A stretch of 43,117 nucleotides of DNA from Thioalkalivibrio sp. (GTDB taxonomy: Bacteria; Pseudomonadota; Gammaproteobacteria; Ectothiorhodospirales; Ectothiorhodospiraceae). Both the position numbers and the translations under genes were made by a program. The notes beneath the pieces are model-generated. The model ran no database searches, was not told the DNA's origin, and worked only from the letters and a program-made list of their open reading frames with translations. Of the stretch, positions 24,591-33,164 are shown piece after piece. The stretch covers positions 1 through 43,117 of the forward strand of contig NZ_REBW01000135.1 of NCBI RefSeq assembly GCF_007692535.1, in the 5' to 3' direction. Positions within the stretch are counted from its first letter, which is position 1. The number at the start of each line of letters is the position of its first letter.

Positions 24591-26078
24591 TCAGAGACCG
24601 CGCGGCGGGCTGGGCGGATTGGGGGTTTCCAGACTGGGAGGCAGCCGGGATTTCCCCATCAGCCATATATCGATATGCCTTGCGACATCGCGCCCCTCGC
24701 CGATGGCCCAGACGACGATCGACTGACCGCGGCTGGCGTCGCCCGCGACGAAGACACCGGGTATGGCCGACATCTTCCGATCGTCGGTCTCCAGCGCCTT
24801 GCGTTCGGTCAACGTCAGGCGCCCATCCTGCAACGGTGCTACCTCCGGGCCTTCGAAGCCAATCGCGATCAAGACCAGATCGGCCGGAATCTCGATCCCG
24901 CTCTCGAGCACGATTTTCTCGATCCGTCGCCCCTGCCGGTCGCGTTTCCAGTCGACCCGCTCAGCGTCGATGTGGTTCACCTGCCCATCCCCGTCCGAGT
25001 CGATAAAGCCGGCGACATTGAGGCTGAAGGCCTCTTCCCCTCCCTCCTCCTGGGCGTAGGTCCTGCGGTAGGTCTGCGGCTGCTGCGGCCAAGGGTTGTC
25101 CACCGGACGCTGTTCCGGCGGGCAGGGATTGATGCTCACCTGCACCACCTCCCGGGCACCCTGACGGTGCGCGGTCGCGACACAGTCGGCACCGGTATCC
25201 CCGCCGCCGAGCACGACCACGCGCTTGCCGCGGACATCGGTCACTCCGTCCACCGGCCGCCCGGCCTGGCGGCGGTTTTCGGCGGTGAGATAGTCCATTC
25301 CAAACAGCACGCCTGACAGATCGCGCCCCGGCACTTGCACATCGCGCTGCCGCAGGGCACCGATGGCGAGGCACACTGCATCGAACTGCGCCTGCAGCTC
25401 GGCGATCGAGATATCGACACCGACGTTGACTCCCGTGCGGAACTCGATGCCCTCCTCACGCAGCTGCTGCACGCGACGGGAAACCATGCGCTTCTCGAAC
25501 TTGAAATCGGGGATGCCGTAGACCATCAGTCCGCCAATCGCATCGTCGCGCTCGAACACCGTGACTGCATGACCCGCGCGATTGAGCTGCTGGGCGGCCG
25601 CCAGCCCCGCCGGGCCGCTGCCGACGATCGCCACCCGCTTCCCGGTACGCTCGGCCGGCGGACGGGGGACGATCCAGCCTTTTTCCCAGCCCATGTCGAC
25701 GATGGCCCGCTCGATGTCCTTGATCGTAACCGCAGCGTCGTTGTACGCGAGCGTGCAGGCCGGTTCGCAGGGGGCGGGACAGGTGTAGCCGGTGAACTCG
25801 GGAAAGTTGTTGGTCGCATGCAGCCTTGCCAGCGCCTCCTCCCAGAGATCGCGGTAGACGAGGTCGTTCCACTCCGGAATGAGGTTCCCGATCGGGCAGC
25901 CGCCCATACAGGTGGGCACGCCGCAGTCCATGCAGCGCTGCCCCTGGGTGCGCAGCGCTTCCGTATCCCACTCAAACCGGTAGATCTGGCGGTAGTCCTG
26001 CGTGCGCGAACGCGCATCGCGGTAGCCGATTGTCCGGCGCGGGTGCTGCAGGAATCCATCGGGGTGATTTTCGGACAT
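24591..26078 (-). CDS. gltD: Glutamate synthase small subunit (beta)
   Basis: 495-aa NADPH-dependent subunit that passes electrons to GltB. The N-terminal Fe-S region has Cys49, 52, 57 and 61 (RCMDCGVPTCMGGCPIGN) and CPAPCEPAC further on. The FAD-binding fold is VAIVGSGPAGLAAAQQL with GGLMVYGIPDFK; the NADPH fold is VVVLGGGDTGADCVATAHRQ. The C-terminus has GVFVAGDASRGQSIVVWAIG. Length and motif order are standard for GltD. It starts 9 bases after the gltB stop, a typical coupled arrangement. Confidence 0.97.
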   Translation of the reverse strand: MSENHPDGFLQHPRRTIGYRDARSRTQDYRQIYRFEWDTEALRTQGQRCMDCGVPTCMGGCPIGNLIPEWNDLVYRDLWEEALARLHATNNFPEFTGYTCPAPCEPACTLAYNDAAVTIKDIERAIVDMGWEKGWIVPRPPAERTGKRVAIVGSGPAGLAAAQQLNRAGHAVTVFERDDAIGGLMVYGIPDFKFEKRMVSRRVQQLREEGIEFRTGVNVGVDISIAELQAQFDAVCLAIGALRQRDVQVPGRDLSGVLFGMDYLTAENRRQAGRPVDGVTDVRGKRVVVLGGGDTGADCVATAHRQGAREVVQVSINPCPPEQRPVDNPWPQQPQTYRRTYAQEEGGEEAFSLNVAGFIDSDGDGQVNHIDAERVDWKRDRQGRRIEKIVLESGIEIPADLVLIAIGFEGPEVAPLQDGRLTLTERKALETDDRKMSAIPGVFVAGDASRGQSIVVWAIGEGRDVARHIDIWLMGKSRLPPSLETPNPPSPPRGL

Positions 26079-26087
26079 GACGGGACC

Positions 26088-29000
26088 TCATGCAGCCCGG
26101 GGTGGGGGACGTACGCGGATATCCTTCCCGGTGGCAAGGTGCTGGGCCACGGCGTCCGCGTAGGCGTCGGGAACCACCTTGACGAAAGCCGCCAGCGACT
26201 TCTCCCACTCCGCCAGGATCCGTGCCGCCAGGCTGCTGCCGGTGTAGCTGACGTGGTTCTCCAGCAGGCGTCGAAGCAGCTCGCGGTCGCGGGCGTCCTC
26301 CACCGGCTCGATATGCCTGCCGTCCGGGTTCAGGTGCCGCTGCGCCAGCCCCTCCTCGTCGAAGACATAGGCCTCGCCACCGCTCATGCCGGCCCCGAAG
26401 TTCCGCCCGATCGGCCCCAGGATCACGGTAACCCCGCCGGTCATGTATTCACACCCATGGTCGCCCACCCCCTCGACGACACTGAGCGCACCGGAGTTGC
26501 GCACGCAGAAGCGCTCGGCTCCGCGACCGTTGAAATAGGCCTCGCCCCCAGTGGCACCAAAAAGCGCGACGTTGCCCAAGATCGTGTTCTCGGAAGCCGT
26601 GTAACCAGCGTCCGGCGGCGTGCGGACGCTGATGAGGCCACCGGAGAGCCCCTTGCCGGCGTAGTCGTTGGCATCGCCTTCCAGATGCAGCGCGATCCCA
26701 CGGCAAAGGAAGGCCCCGAAACTTTGTCCGGCGGTCCCCTTGCAGCGCAGGTTGATGGTCCCGGGTGGCAACCCCTCAGCGCCGTGGCGGTGCGTGACCT
26801 CATAGCTCAGGAGCGTACCGAAAGTACGGTCGCGGTTGCACAATGCGATCGCAATCTCGACCGGCCGGCGCTCGTCGAGCGCGGCCTCCGCCTGCTCGAT
26901 GACCCGGTGATCGATCTTGCGATCGAGTCCGTGATTCTGTGCGCGCGTCCTGCGCGGGGCGTCGTCGGACCTCACGCGCCGCAGCAGTTCCGATACATCG
27001 GGATGGATGCCCTTGGGATGCGTGATCTGTTTCGCCCGCAGCCTGTCCATCCGCCCGACCATGTCGTCCACGTGGTGGAACCCGAGCGCCGCCATGTGTT
27101 CGCGCACCTCGCCGGCGACGAAACGCAGGTAGTTGACGACATGCTCCGCACGACCCTGGAACCGCTCACGCAGACGCGGGTCCTGGGTGGCGATCCCGAC
27201 CGAGCAGGTATTGCAGTGACACTTGCGCAGCATGATGCAGCCGAGGGCCACCAGCGGCGCCGTGCCGAAACCGTACTCCTCGGCGCCCAGCAAGGCCGCG
27301 ATCACCACGTCGCGCCCCGTCAGGAACCCCCCGTCGGCGCGTACCGTGATGCGCGACCGCAGGCGGTTGGCCAGCAGCACGCGCTGGGTCTCGGCCAGCC
27401 CGAACTCCCAGGGCGCACCCGCGTGCTTGATCGAGGTCTTCAGAGAGGCTCCGGTGCCACCGGAATCACCGCTGATCAGCACCGCGTCGGCGCGCGCCTT
27501 GGCAACGCCGGCGGCGATGGTGCCGACATTGGCCTTGGCGACCAGTTTCACGTGGATCTCCGCCGTCGGATTGGCGCACTTCAGGTCGTGGATGAGCTGC
27601 TGCAGATCCTCGATCGAATAGATGTCGTGATGCGGCGGCGGCGAGATGAGACCGACGCCGGGGACCGTGAAGCGGACCTGGGCAATGCCCGCGTCCACCT
27701 TGCCGCCGGGGAGCTCGCCACCCTCCCCGGGTTTGGACCCCTGCGCCATCTTGATCTCGATCTGCCGGGCCCGGGCCAGGTAATGGGCGGTCACCCCGAA
27801 ACGGCCGCTCGCCACCTGTTTCATCGAGCACTCGCGCTCGGTGCCGAAGCGCTCGACCTGCTCGCCGCCCTCCCCCGTACCGGACTTGCCGCCGATGCGG
27901 TTCATCGCGATCGCGAGCGCCTCGTGGACCTCCTGGCTCAAAGCACCAAACGACATCGAGCCGGTGGAGAAACGCCGCATGATGGACTCGACCGGTTCCA
28001 CCGTTTCGAGGGGAATCGCCGAATCGGCACTGGTGGCGAACTCCAACAGGCCGCGCAGGTTGAACAGTGCACCGTCCTGCTGGCCGACATGGCGCGCGAA
28101 ATCGCGATAGGCCTCGGCGTCACTGCTGCGCGCCGCCTGCTGCAGCTTGCCGATCGTGTACGGGTTCCAGTGATGCCGCTCTCCATCGCGGCGCCAGTAG
28201 AGATGGCCGCCCGGGTCGAGCGGCAGGTTAGCAATCACCGGCACGCCGAACGCGATCTCGTGGGCCTCGAGGGTTTCCTGCTCCACTTCGTCCAGACCCA
28301 CTCCCGGAACATGGGCCGTCGTGCCGGTGAAATATTCGTCGATGAACTCGTGGTCCAACCCCATCGACTCGAAGATCTGCGCGCCCTTGTAGCCCTGCAG
28401 GGTCGAGATCCCCATCTTCGACATCACCTTCAGGATGCCGCCCTCGAGCGCCCTGCGATACTGCGCCAGTGCCTGTCCGACCTCGCCCTCGATATGGCCC
28501 GTTGCCACCATGTCGGCAACGCCCCGGTAGGCCAGCCACGGGTGCACGGCATCGGCCCCGTACCCGATCAGGGTGCAGACGTCGTGCACGGTATGGGGCT
28601 CACCCGCATCGAGCACGATCGCGGCACGGGTCCGCAGCCCCTTGCGGATGAGATGATGGTGCAGCGCCGACACCGCGAGCAGACTCGGGATTGCGACGCG
28701 CTCGGGTCCGACGGAGCGGTCGCTCAGCAACACGATCCCGCTGCCCGCGCCGATCGCCTGGACGGCGGCATGGCGCATCGCCCGGATCGCCGCGGCCATG
28801 GTGTGACCCTTCGGATAGGTGGTGTCGATCCGGCAACCGCGCAGACCATTGCGGTCGATCTGCTCGATCGCCCGTATCTGCGGGCCGCTCAGTATCGGCG
28901 AGTCGATGTACAACTGCCGGCAGTGCGCGGCCGTTTCCGCCAGCACATTCTCCCGGGGACCGATCGCGTCTCCGAGCGCAGTCACCAGTGCCTCGCGGAT

Positions 29001-30623
29001 GTAGTCCAGCGGCGGATTCGAAACCTGCGCGAACTGTTGCAGGAAGTAGTGGCTCAGGGGGCGTGGCCGTGACGACAGCACCGCCGGCGGCGTGTCGTTG
29101 CCCATCGCCCCGATCGGATCGCTTCCGCTGGTCGCCATGGGCTGTACCAGTACGCGCAGTGCCTCCATGGTGTGGCCGTATGCCCGCTGGTATTCGCCGA
29201 TGGGGCGCTCTAGCGGCTGCAGGCGGGTGTCCGTCTCGGACGGGTCGACCAGGTCGGCCAGCGACAGGCGCTGGCTCTTGAGCCAGGCCGCGTAGGGGCG
29301 TTCGGCGAGTTCGGCGAACACCTGGTCCTCGGGAACGATGCCGCCGCGGCCGGGGTCCAGGACCAATAGCGCTCCCGGTTGCAGCCGGCCCTTCTGCAGC
29401 ACCTCGCGCGCGGGAACATCCAGCACGCCGGTCTCGCTCGCCATGATCAGGCGCCGATCGCGGGTGATGCTGTACCGGCACGGCCGAAGACCGTTGCGAT
29501 CCAGTGCGGCCGCGACCTGTTCGCCGTCGGTGGCCACCACCAGCGCCGGCCCGTCCCAGGGCTCCATCAACGCGCTGTGATACGCATAGAAGGCGCGGCG
29601 CACCGGGTCCATGTGACGATCCTGTTCCCATGCCTCCGGTATGAGCATGCGCAGCGCATGCGGCAGGCTGCGACCGGCGGCGACCAGCAGTTCGAGCACG
29701 TTGTCGAGTTGGGCGCTGTCGCTGAGCCCTTCCCCGGTGAGCGGTTTGATCTTTTCGATATCGGTGCCGAAGTGCGGAGATGCGAGCGTTGCCTCGCGCG
29801 CCCGCATCCAGTTCTGGTTACCGCGCAGGGTATTGATTTCCCCGTTATGCACGAGGTAGCGGTACGGATGCGCGAGGTCCCAGGCTCCGAGCGTGTTGGT
29901 GGAGAAACGCGCATGCACGAGAACCAGGGCGGAGACGACCCGCCGATCCGAAAGGTCCGGATAATAGGACGCGAGCTGCGCACAGGTCAGCAGGCCCTTG
30001 TACACGACCGTCGTGCGCGACAGCGAGCAGATGTAGAAAACTTCTCTGCCGAATCCGACCAGCCCACGGTAGACCGCCTCGTTCTCGATCTCGCGCCGCA
30101 GCACATACAGCCTGACGTCCAGCACCGAGGGTTCGAGCGGCTTCGTTGGCCGGACGAAGAACTGCTGGGTCACCGGCTCGCTTTCGAGTGCTGTCTGTCC
30201 CAGTCCGCGGTTGTCTGTGGGCACGTCGCGCCAGGCGATCAGGTCGAACCCCCTGCTCCGGCAGCGGCCCGCGACGAGCGCCCGGATCGCGGCCCGGTGG
30301 TCCGCATCACGGGGCATGAAGACCTGGCCCACACCGTACTGGTCGGATGCACCGAGCCCGGGCACCACCTCCTGGAAGAACCCGTGCGGCTTCTGCAGCA
30401 GCATGCCGGCACCATCTCCGGTGTCCTCCTCGGCGCCCCGCGCACCCCGATGATCGAGGTTCTCCAGGCACTGCAGGCCGTCCAGCACCAGCCGATGGCT
30501 TCGGTTGCCGTCCAGATGCGCCAGTACACCCACGCCACAGCTCGAATGACTGGCCGCGAGGAATTGCGCTGTTTCCGGCGCCCCGGCCGATGCCGGAGTA
30601 CGCGAACTCAGGAACGCTGTCAT
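26088..30623 (-). CDS. gltB: Glutamate synthase large subunit (alpha)
   Basis: 1511-aa GltB, which makes two glutamates from glutamine and 2-oxoglutarate. N-terminal glutamine amidotransferase: the nucleophile is Cys29 in SSCGVGVLAHLDG, so a 28-residue propeptide must be removed. A central domain follows, then the FMN domain (KSGTGEGGEQVERFG, MAQGSKPGEGGELPG, SPPPHHDIYSIEDL, LISGDSGGTGASLKTSIKHAG), the 3Fe-4S cysteines in RKCHCNTCSVGIATQDP, and a C-terminal GXGXG beta-helix (GLISVRTPPDAGYTASENTI). First gene of gltB-gltD-CBS, with about 420 bases of gene-free DNA upstream. Together with the GS gene this gives a complete GS-GOGAT route. Full length, no frameshift seen. Confidence 0.98.
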   Translation of the reverse strand: MTAFLSSRTPASAGAPETAQFLAASHSSCGVGVLAHLDGNRSHRLVLDGLQCLENLDHRGARGAEEDTGDGAGMLLQKPHGFFQEVVPGLGASDQYGVGQVFMPRDADHRAAIRALVAGRCRSRGFDLIAWRDVPTDNRGLGQTALESEPVTQQFFVRPTKPLEPSVLDVRLYVLRREIENEAVYRGLVGFGREVFYICSLSRTTVVYKGLLTCAQLASYYPDLSDRRVVSALVLVHARFSTNTLGAWDLAHPYRYLVHNGEINTLRGNQNWMRAREATLASPHFGTDIEKIKPLTGEGLSDSAQLDNVLELLVAAGRSLPHALRMLIPEAWEQDRHMDPVRRAFYAYHSALMEPWDGPALVVATDGEQVAAALDRNGLRPCRYSITRDRRLIMASETGVLDVPAREVLQKGRLQPGALLVLDPGRGGIVPEDQVFAELAERPYAAWLKSQRLSLADLVDPSETDTRLQPLERPIGEYQRAYGHTMEALRVLVQPMATSGSDPIGAMGNDTPPAVLSSRPRPLSHYFLQQFAQVSNPPLDYIREALVTALGDAIGPRENVLAETAAHCRQLYIDSPILSGPQIRAIEQIDRNGLRGCRIDTTYPKGHTMAAAIRAMRHAAVQAIGAGSGIVLLSDRSVGPERVAIPSLLAVSALHHHLIRKGLRTRAAIVLDAGEPHTVHDVCTLIGYGADAVHPWLAYRGVADMVATGHIEGEVGQALAQYRRALEGGILKVMSKMGISTLQGYKGAQIFESMGLDHEFIDEYFTGTTAHVPGVGLDEVEQETLEAHEIAFGVPVIANLPLDPGGHLYWRRDGERHHWNPYTIGKLQQAARSSDAEAYRDFARHVGQQDGALFNLRGLLEFATSADSAIPLETVEPVESIMRRFSTGSMSFGALSQEVHEALAIAMNRIGGKSGTGEGGEQVERFGTERECSMKQVASGRFGVTAHYLARARQIEIKMAQGSKPGEGGELPGGKVDAGIAQVRFTVPGVGLISPPPHHDIYSIEDLQQLIHDLKCANPTAEIHVKLVAKANVGTIAAGVAKARADAVLISGDSGGTGASLKTSIKHAGAPWEFGLAETQRVLLANRLRSRITVRADGGFLTGRDVVIAALLGAEEYGFGTAPLVALGCIMLRKCHCNTCSVGIATQDPRLRERFQGRAEHVVNYLRFVAGEVREHMAALGFHHVDDMVGRMDRLRAKQITHPKGIHPDVSELLRRVRSDDAPRRTRAQNHGLDRKIDHRVIEQAEAALDERRPVEIAIALCNRDRTFGTLLSYEVTHRHGAEGLPPGTINLRCKGTAGQSFGAFLCRGIALHLEGDANDYAGKGLSGGLISVRTPPDAGYTASENTILGNVALFGATGGEAYFNGRGAERFCVRNSGALSVVEGVGDHGCEYMTGGVTVILGPIGRNFGAGMSGGEAYVFDEEGLAQRHLNPDGRHIEPVEDARDRELLRRLLENHVSYTGSSLAARILAEWEKSLAAFVKVVPDAYADAVAQHLATGKDIRVRPPPRAA

Positions 30624-31044
30624 TTTCAGGCTCCAACCAGACCTGCCGGGGAAGCGTACAAACCCCTGTGCTTACTGTGCGCCCCGACCGAAGCCGAATC
30701 AATTCTCCGCAGGGATTCTTGCCCCTTTTCCGGACCGTTGGGGAAGGGACGCCGGCGACGGGCCGCCCCCGGGGCTAGACGCATAGCGGCTTCAGGTACT
30801 CACCACGACGACCTCGCTCAGTCGCCCCGGGTCGCAGACCGGCTCGGCTTTTCGCTTGATCGTCTCGGATTTCCCCCGCGTGCGGCAATGGGCATTGCTC
30901 GTTGGCCCCTCCACGGAGGATCGCAGCGTGATGCACCCCGGGTGCCCGCGTGTTTTCCGCAGAACCGTGCGGGTACATGGTTGGGCTGGTTTCGACACAA
31001 TGGGGATTCCGGCGACGACCGGTCGCTTCGTTCAACGGGAGTCC
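30624..31044. other. Gene-free divergent region gltB / methyltransferase
   Basis: About 420 bases between the divergent starts. Open frames here are extensions of the methyltransferase frame or antisense shadows, and I accept none. It should contain the gltB promoter. I scanned the gltB-proximal part for a sigma-54 element on the minus strand and found only a poor match (GGGCGCACAGTAAGCA). No riboswitch fold was recognised. Confidence 0.5.
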
Positions 31045-31710
31045 ATGATGCGAGGTTTCATTTATGACCGGCTGATCCTGGGACTCACCTCGCAGTGGTA
31101 TGCCGAGGTGCTGGAGCGCATCCCGGACGGCACGGTGCTGCTCGATGTCGGCATCGGGACGGCGGGTGCGCTGATGGCGAACGCAGGGCGAATCGAGCGC
31201 AAAGCGCTGCGCGTGGTGGGCATCGACATTGACCTGGAGTACGTCGAGCGCGCCCGGAAACGGCTTCGGGGGTCGCGGTTGGAGGATCGGGTCGAGGTGC
31301 GGCTCGAGTCGGTGTACGAGCATCGGGGCGGACCGTATGACGCGGTCTATTTCTCGGCCAGCTTCATGCTCCTGCCCGATCCCGAACAGGCATTGCGGCA
31401 TTGCTGCGAGCTGTTGCGCCCCGGCGGGCGGATCTTCTTTACCCAAACGATCCAGGAGCGGCGCTCGCGCTGGATGGAAACGCTCAAGCCGTTGCTCAGG
31501 CGGGTGACGACCATCGACTTCGGGCGCGTGACCTACCGCGAAGATTTCGAGGCGCAGATCCGCAGCGCCAGGCTGGAATTGGAGGAATTCTCGGTTCTGG
31601 CCCGGCATGGGAATCGGGCTTCGTGCCTGGCCGTGGCAAGACCCGTGGCCGTGGCAAGCCCCGTGAGCCAGGAAAACGGCGAGGACAAGTCGAGACCGGT
31701 AGAAGATTGA
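31045..31710 (+). CDS. Class I SAM-dependent methyltransferase
   Basis: 221 aa. Motif I is VLLDVGIGTAGAL (residues 31-43), then the acidic end of beta-2 in VVGIDIDLEYVERARKRL, and LLRPGGRIFFTQTIQERRS as motif IV-like. DAVYFSASFMLLPDPEQALR corresponds to the post-motif II region. These identify a Rossmann-fold methyltransferase of the UbiE/Methyltransf_11 type; the substrate is unknown. Two ATGs are adjacent at the start; GGGAG just upstream suits the second slightly better. The frame remains open 190 bases upstream but without family similarity. The C-terminal 25 residues are low complexity (VARPVAVASPVSQENGEDK). Alone on its strand between gltB and PilZ genes. Confidence 0.85.
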   Translation: MMRGFIYDRLILGLTSQWYAEVLERIPDGTVLLDVGIGTAGALMANAGRIERKALRVVGIDIDLEYVERARKRLRGSRLEDRVEVRLESVYEHRGGPYDAVYFSASFMLLPDPEQALRHCCELLRPGGRIFFTQTIQERRSRWMETLKPLLRRVTTIDFGRVTYREDFEAQIRSARLELEEFSVLARHGNRASCLAVARPVAVASPVSQENGEDKSRPVED

Positions 31711-31736
31711 CTCCAGTCTAATATCAAGACTATCGT
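31707..31736 (+). promoter_or_regulatory. Candidate promoter of the PilZ gene
   Basis: TTGACT and TATCGT are separated by 18 bases; the -35 matches 5 of 6. It overlaps the stop codon of the methyltransferase gene. A transcript would carry an AT-rich leader of about 75 bases, unusual in this GC-rich window. Confidence 0.35.
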
Positions 31737-31748
31737 CCGAAGGCCACC

Positions 31749-31787
31749 ATGGCGAAAAGCAAAGACCATAAGGGAGTTTTAATGTAA
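31749..31787 (+). CDS. Possible 12-residue leader peptide upstream of PilZ
   Basis: ATG with an AAGG ribosome site 5 bases upstream encodes MAKSKDHKGVLM and then TAA. Its last sense codon plus the stop form ATG-TAA, which itself is preceded by GGGAG and so could act as a start-stop element. The second ribosome site and PilZ start follow 30 bases later. Too short to be sure; could be chance. Confidence 0.25.
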   Translation: MAKSKDHKGVLM

Positions 31788-31817
31788 CGATATTAAAAAA
31801 AATTGGAGGAGAACGCG

Positions 31818-32213
31818 ATGGAGAAAAGAAAAAATATGCGCTTGCCGCTCCGACTTCTGGGACACTTGAGTCTGGACGGCATGCAATATCATCCGACGGA
31901 AACCCGGGACATCAGCCTGAATGGCGGTCTGTTCCGGCACGCGCTTAACGGGTGTACCAATCGGCAATGCACACTGAATCTGTTCACCGCCGGAACGGAT
32001 CCATTCTCAATCACCATCGAGGGCTGGACCGTTTATGAGAACGACGCGGGGTGCGGGATCAAGTTCCTCTCGATGGATGCCACCGACTTCCTCGGCCTCA
32101 AGGAATTCCTGGCCAAGCAGGTGCTGAATCCTCACGCGATTCATCGCGAATTCCTTGAGGGTCCGCGTCCGCAATTGACCGACCGGATCAGCTTTCTATC
32201 GGCATCTTCATAG
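31818..32213 (+). CDS. PilZ-domain protein (predicted c-di-GMP binder)
   Basis: 131 aa, a single PilZ domain. Both c-di-GMP contact motifs are intact: RxxxR as RKNMR (Arg4, Arg8) and (D/N)xSxxG as DISLNG (Asp31, Ser33, Gly36). The C-terminal strand GCGIKFLSMD is also typical. A strong GGAGGA site 7 bases before the ATG decides the start. A short tail (about residues 95-131) is unrecognised. Small stand-alone PilZ proteins act as c-di-GMP receptors for motility, exopolysaccharide or attachment; a MotA/MotB-like pair lies 3 kb downstream, but there is no direct evidence of a link. A clear terminator follows. Confidence 0.9.
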   Translation: MEKRKNMRLPLRLLGHLSLDGMQYHPTETRDISLNGGLFRHALNGCTNRQCTLNLFTAGTDPFSITIEGWTVYENDAGCGIKFLSMDATDFLGLKEFLAKQVLNPHAIHREFLEGPRPQLTDRISFLSASS

Positions 32214-32241
32214 GAATTCCTGCCCGCCTGAACGGCAGCGA

Positions 32242-32269
32242 GCCCCGGCACTGTCCGGGGCGTTTTCTT
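32242..32269 (+). terminator. Rho-independent terminator of the PilZ gene
   Basis: Perfect 7-bp stem GCCCCGG-CACTGT-CCGGGGC followed by GTTTTCTT, 29 bases after the PilZ stop codon. Confidence 0.85.
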
Positions 32270-32322
32270 GCCTGCCCCCCCCCTGCGAAACGGGGTTTCG
32301 ATTAAATGACGGCCGTGCCGAA

Positions 32323-32940
32323 CTAGAAACGGAAGGTCAGGCCCGCCATTGCGTCGATCTGGGTGAGCACATCCCCGTCGTAGCGCACCCGGCAAACGCC
32401 ACCCTGGGGCCCGGATGCACAGAAAAACTCGCTGTCACCATCGGTGAGGGTCAGATACGCTCTGGTCTCCAGACGGACCTCGACACGCTCCCACAGGGGG
32501 ATCAGAGCACCTACGCCGATCGAAAAGGACGGACGAGTATCGCTGCCTGAAGCGCCGCCGCTGGCCCGGAGCCAGGTGGCACCCACCCCGGCCGCGAGAT
32601 AGCTCGAAAACCCGTTCTGGGGCCAGGCTGCCATGCCGCCGAAGTGCAGGTACTGCACAGTCAGGTCCAGATCAGCGCCCTGGAGCCTGGTCTCCTGCCG
32701 GCTGTAGATCAGTTCGTACCAGCGATCGGTGGACTCCTCCAGATTCAGCACCAGCGAACCGGCGGCGCCTCCGTTGATATCCAGGCTGCGGCCGCTGTCC
32801 GCCTCGTCGAATCCGCCGCCACCCCGGTAACCCGCCATCGGCGTGATCGAAAAACCCGATGGCCCGGCACCCGCTGGGAGCGGCGCCGCAACGACGAGGA
32901 TTGTGGCAACGACAGCCAGAACGGCGGTGCGCGGTGACAT
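32323..32940 (-). CDS. Outer-membrane beta-barrel-like protein
   Basis: 205 aa with a signal peptide (residues 1-25, ending LPAGAG) and then alternating amphipathic strands separated by glycine-rich turns: [79 protein letters not shown], and a C-terminal strand ending in Phe ([12 protein letters not shown]), the usual signal for BAM-mediated insertion. Two Cys ([11 protein letters not shown]) probably form a disulfide in one loop. An 8-stranded OmpA/OmpW-like small barrel is likely; function is unknown. It is divergent from trpB2 and tail-to-tail with the PilZ gene. Confidence 0.75.
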   Translation of the reverse strand: MSPRTAVLAVVATILVVAAPLPAGAGPSGFSITPMAGYRGGGGFDEADSGRSLDINGGAAGSLVLNLEESTDRWYELIYSRQETRLQGADLDLTVQYLHFGGMAAWPQNGFSSYLAAGVGATWLRASGGASGSDTRPSFSIGVGALIPLWERVEVRLETRAYLTLTDGDSEFFCASGPQGGVCRVRYDGDVLTQIDAMAGLTFRF

Positions 32941-32998
32941 GGGGGTACCGGTTCGAGGAAGCTGCGACGAGTATCCGGCACCGGGCAGCCGGGCGCAA

Positions 32999-33027
32999 TT
33001 GTCGCCGCCGACCGGTTATCCTAAGAT
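32999..33027 (+). promoter_or_regulatory. Candidate trpB2 promoter
   Basis: TTGTCG and TAAGAT with a 17-base spacer (4 of 6 matches each), 138 bases before the trpB2 ATG. Spacing is ideal but both boxes are weak. Confidence 0.28.
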
Positions 33028-33164
33028 CTCCGCACGCCGAAACGGCGCCCGTAGCCGCGCGTCCATGCCGTTCCCCGGATGCAATCCGAAATGGCCCGGA
33101 GTCAGGGACCAAAGCGCCTGCCAGACCCCGAAAGAAAAGAGTTTCCCAGGAGATACCTGAAGCC

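Noticed and set aside
25335-29072. A 1245-codon open frame on the plus strand antisense to gltB and gltD
   Set aside because: It runs across two well-supported genes and its sequence (for example repeated low-complexity His/Arg/Asp-rich text) has no family motif. Long antisense frames are expected opposite GC-rich genes because of third-position bias.
30624-30760. A sigma-54 promoter for gltB
   Set aside because: The only GG-N10-GC arrangement on the minus strand lacks the conserved TT before GC and the T before GG; too weak to call.
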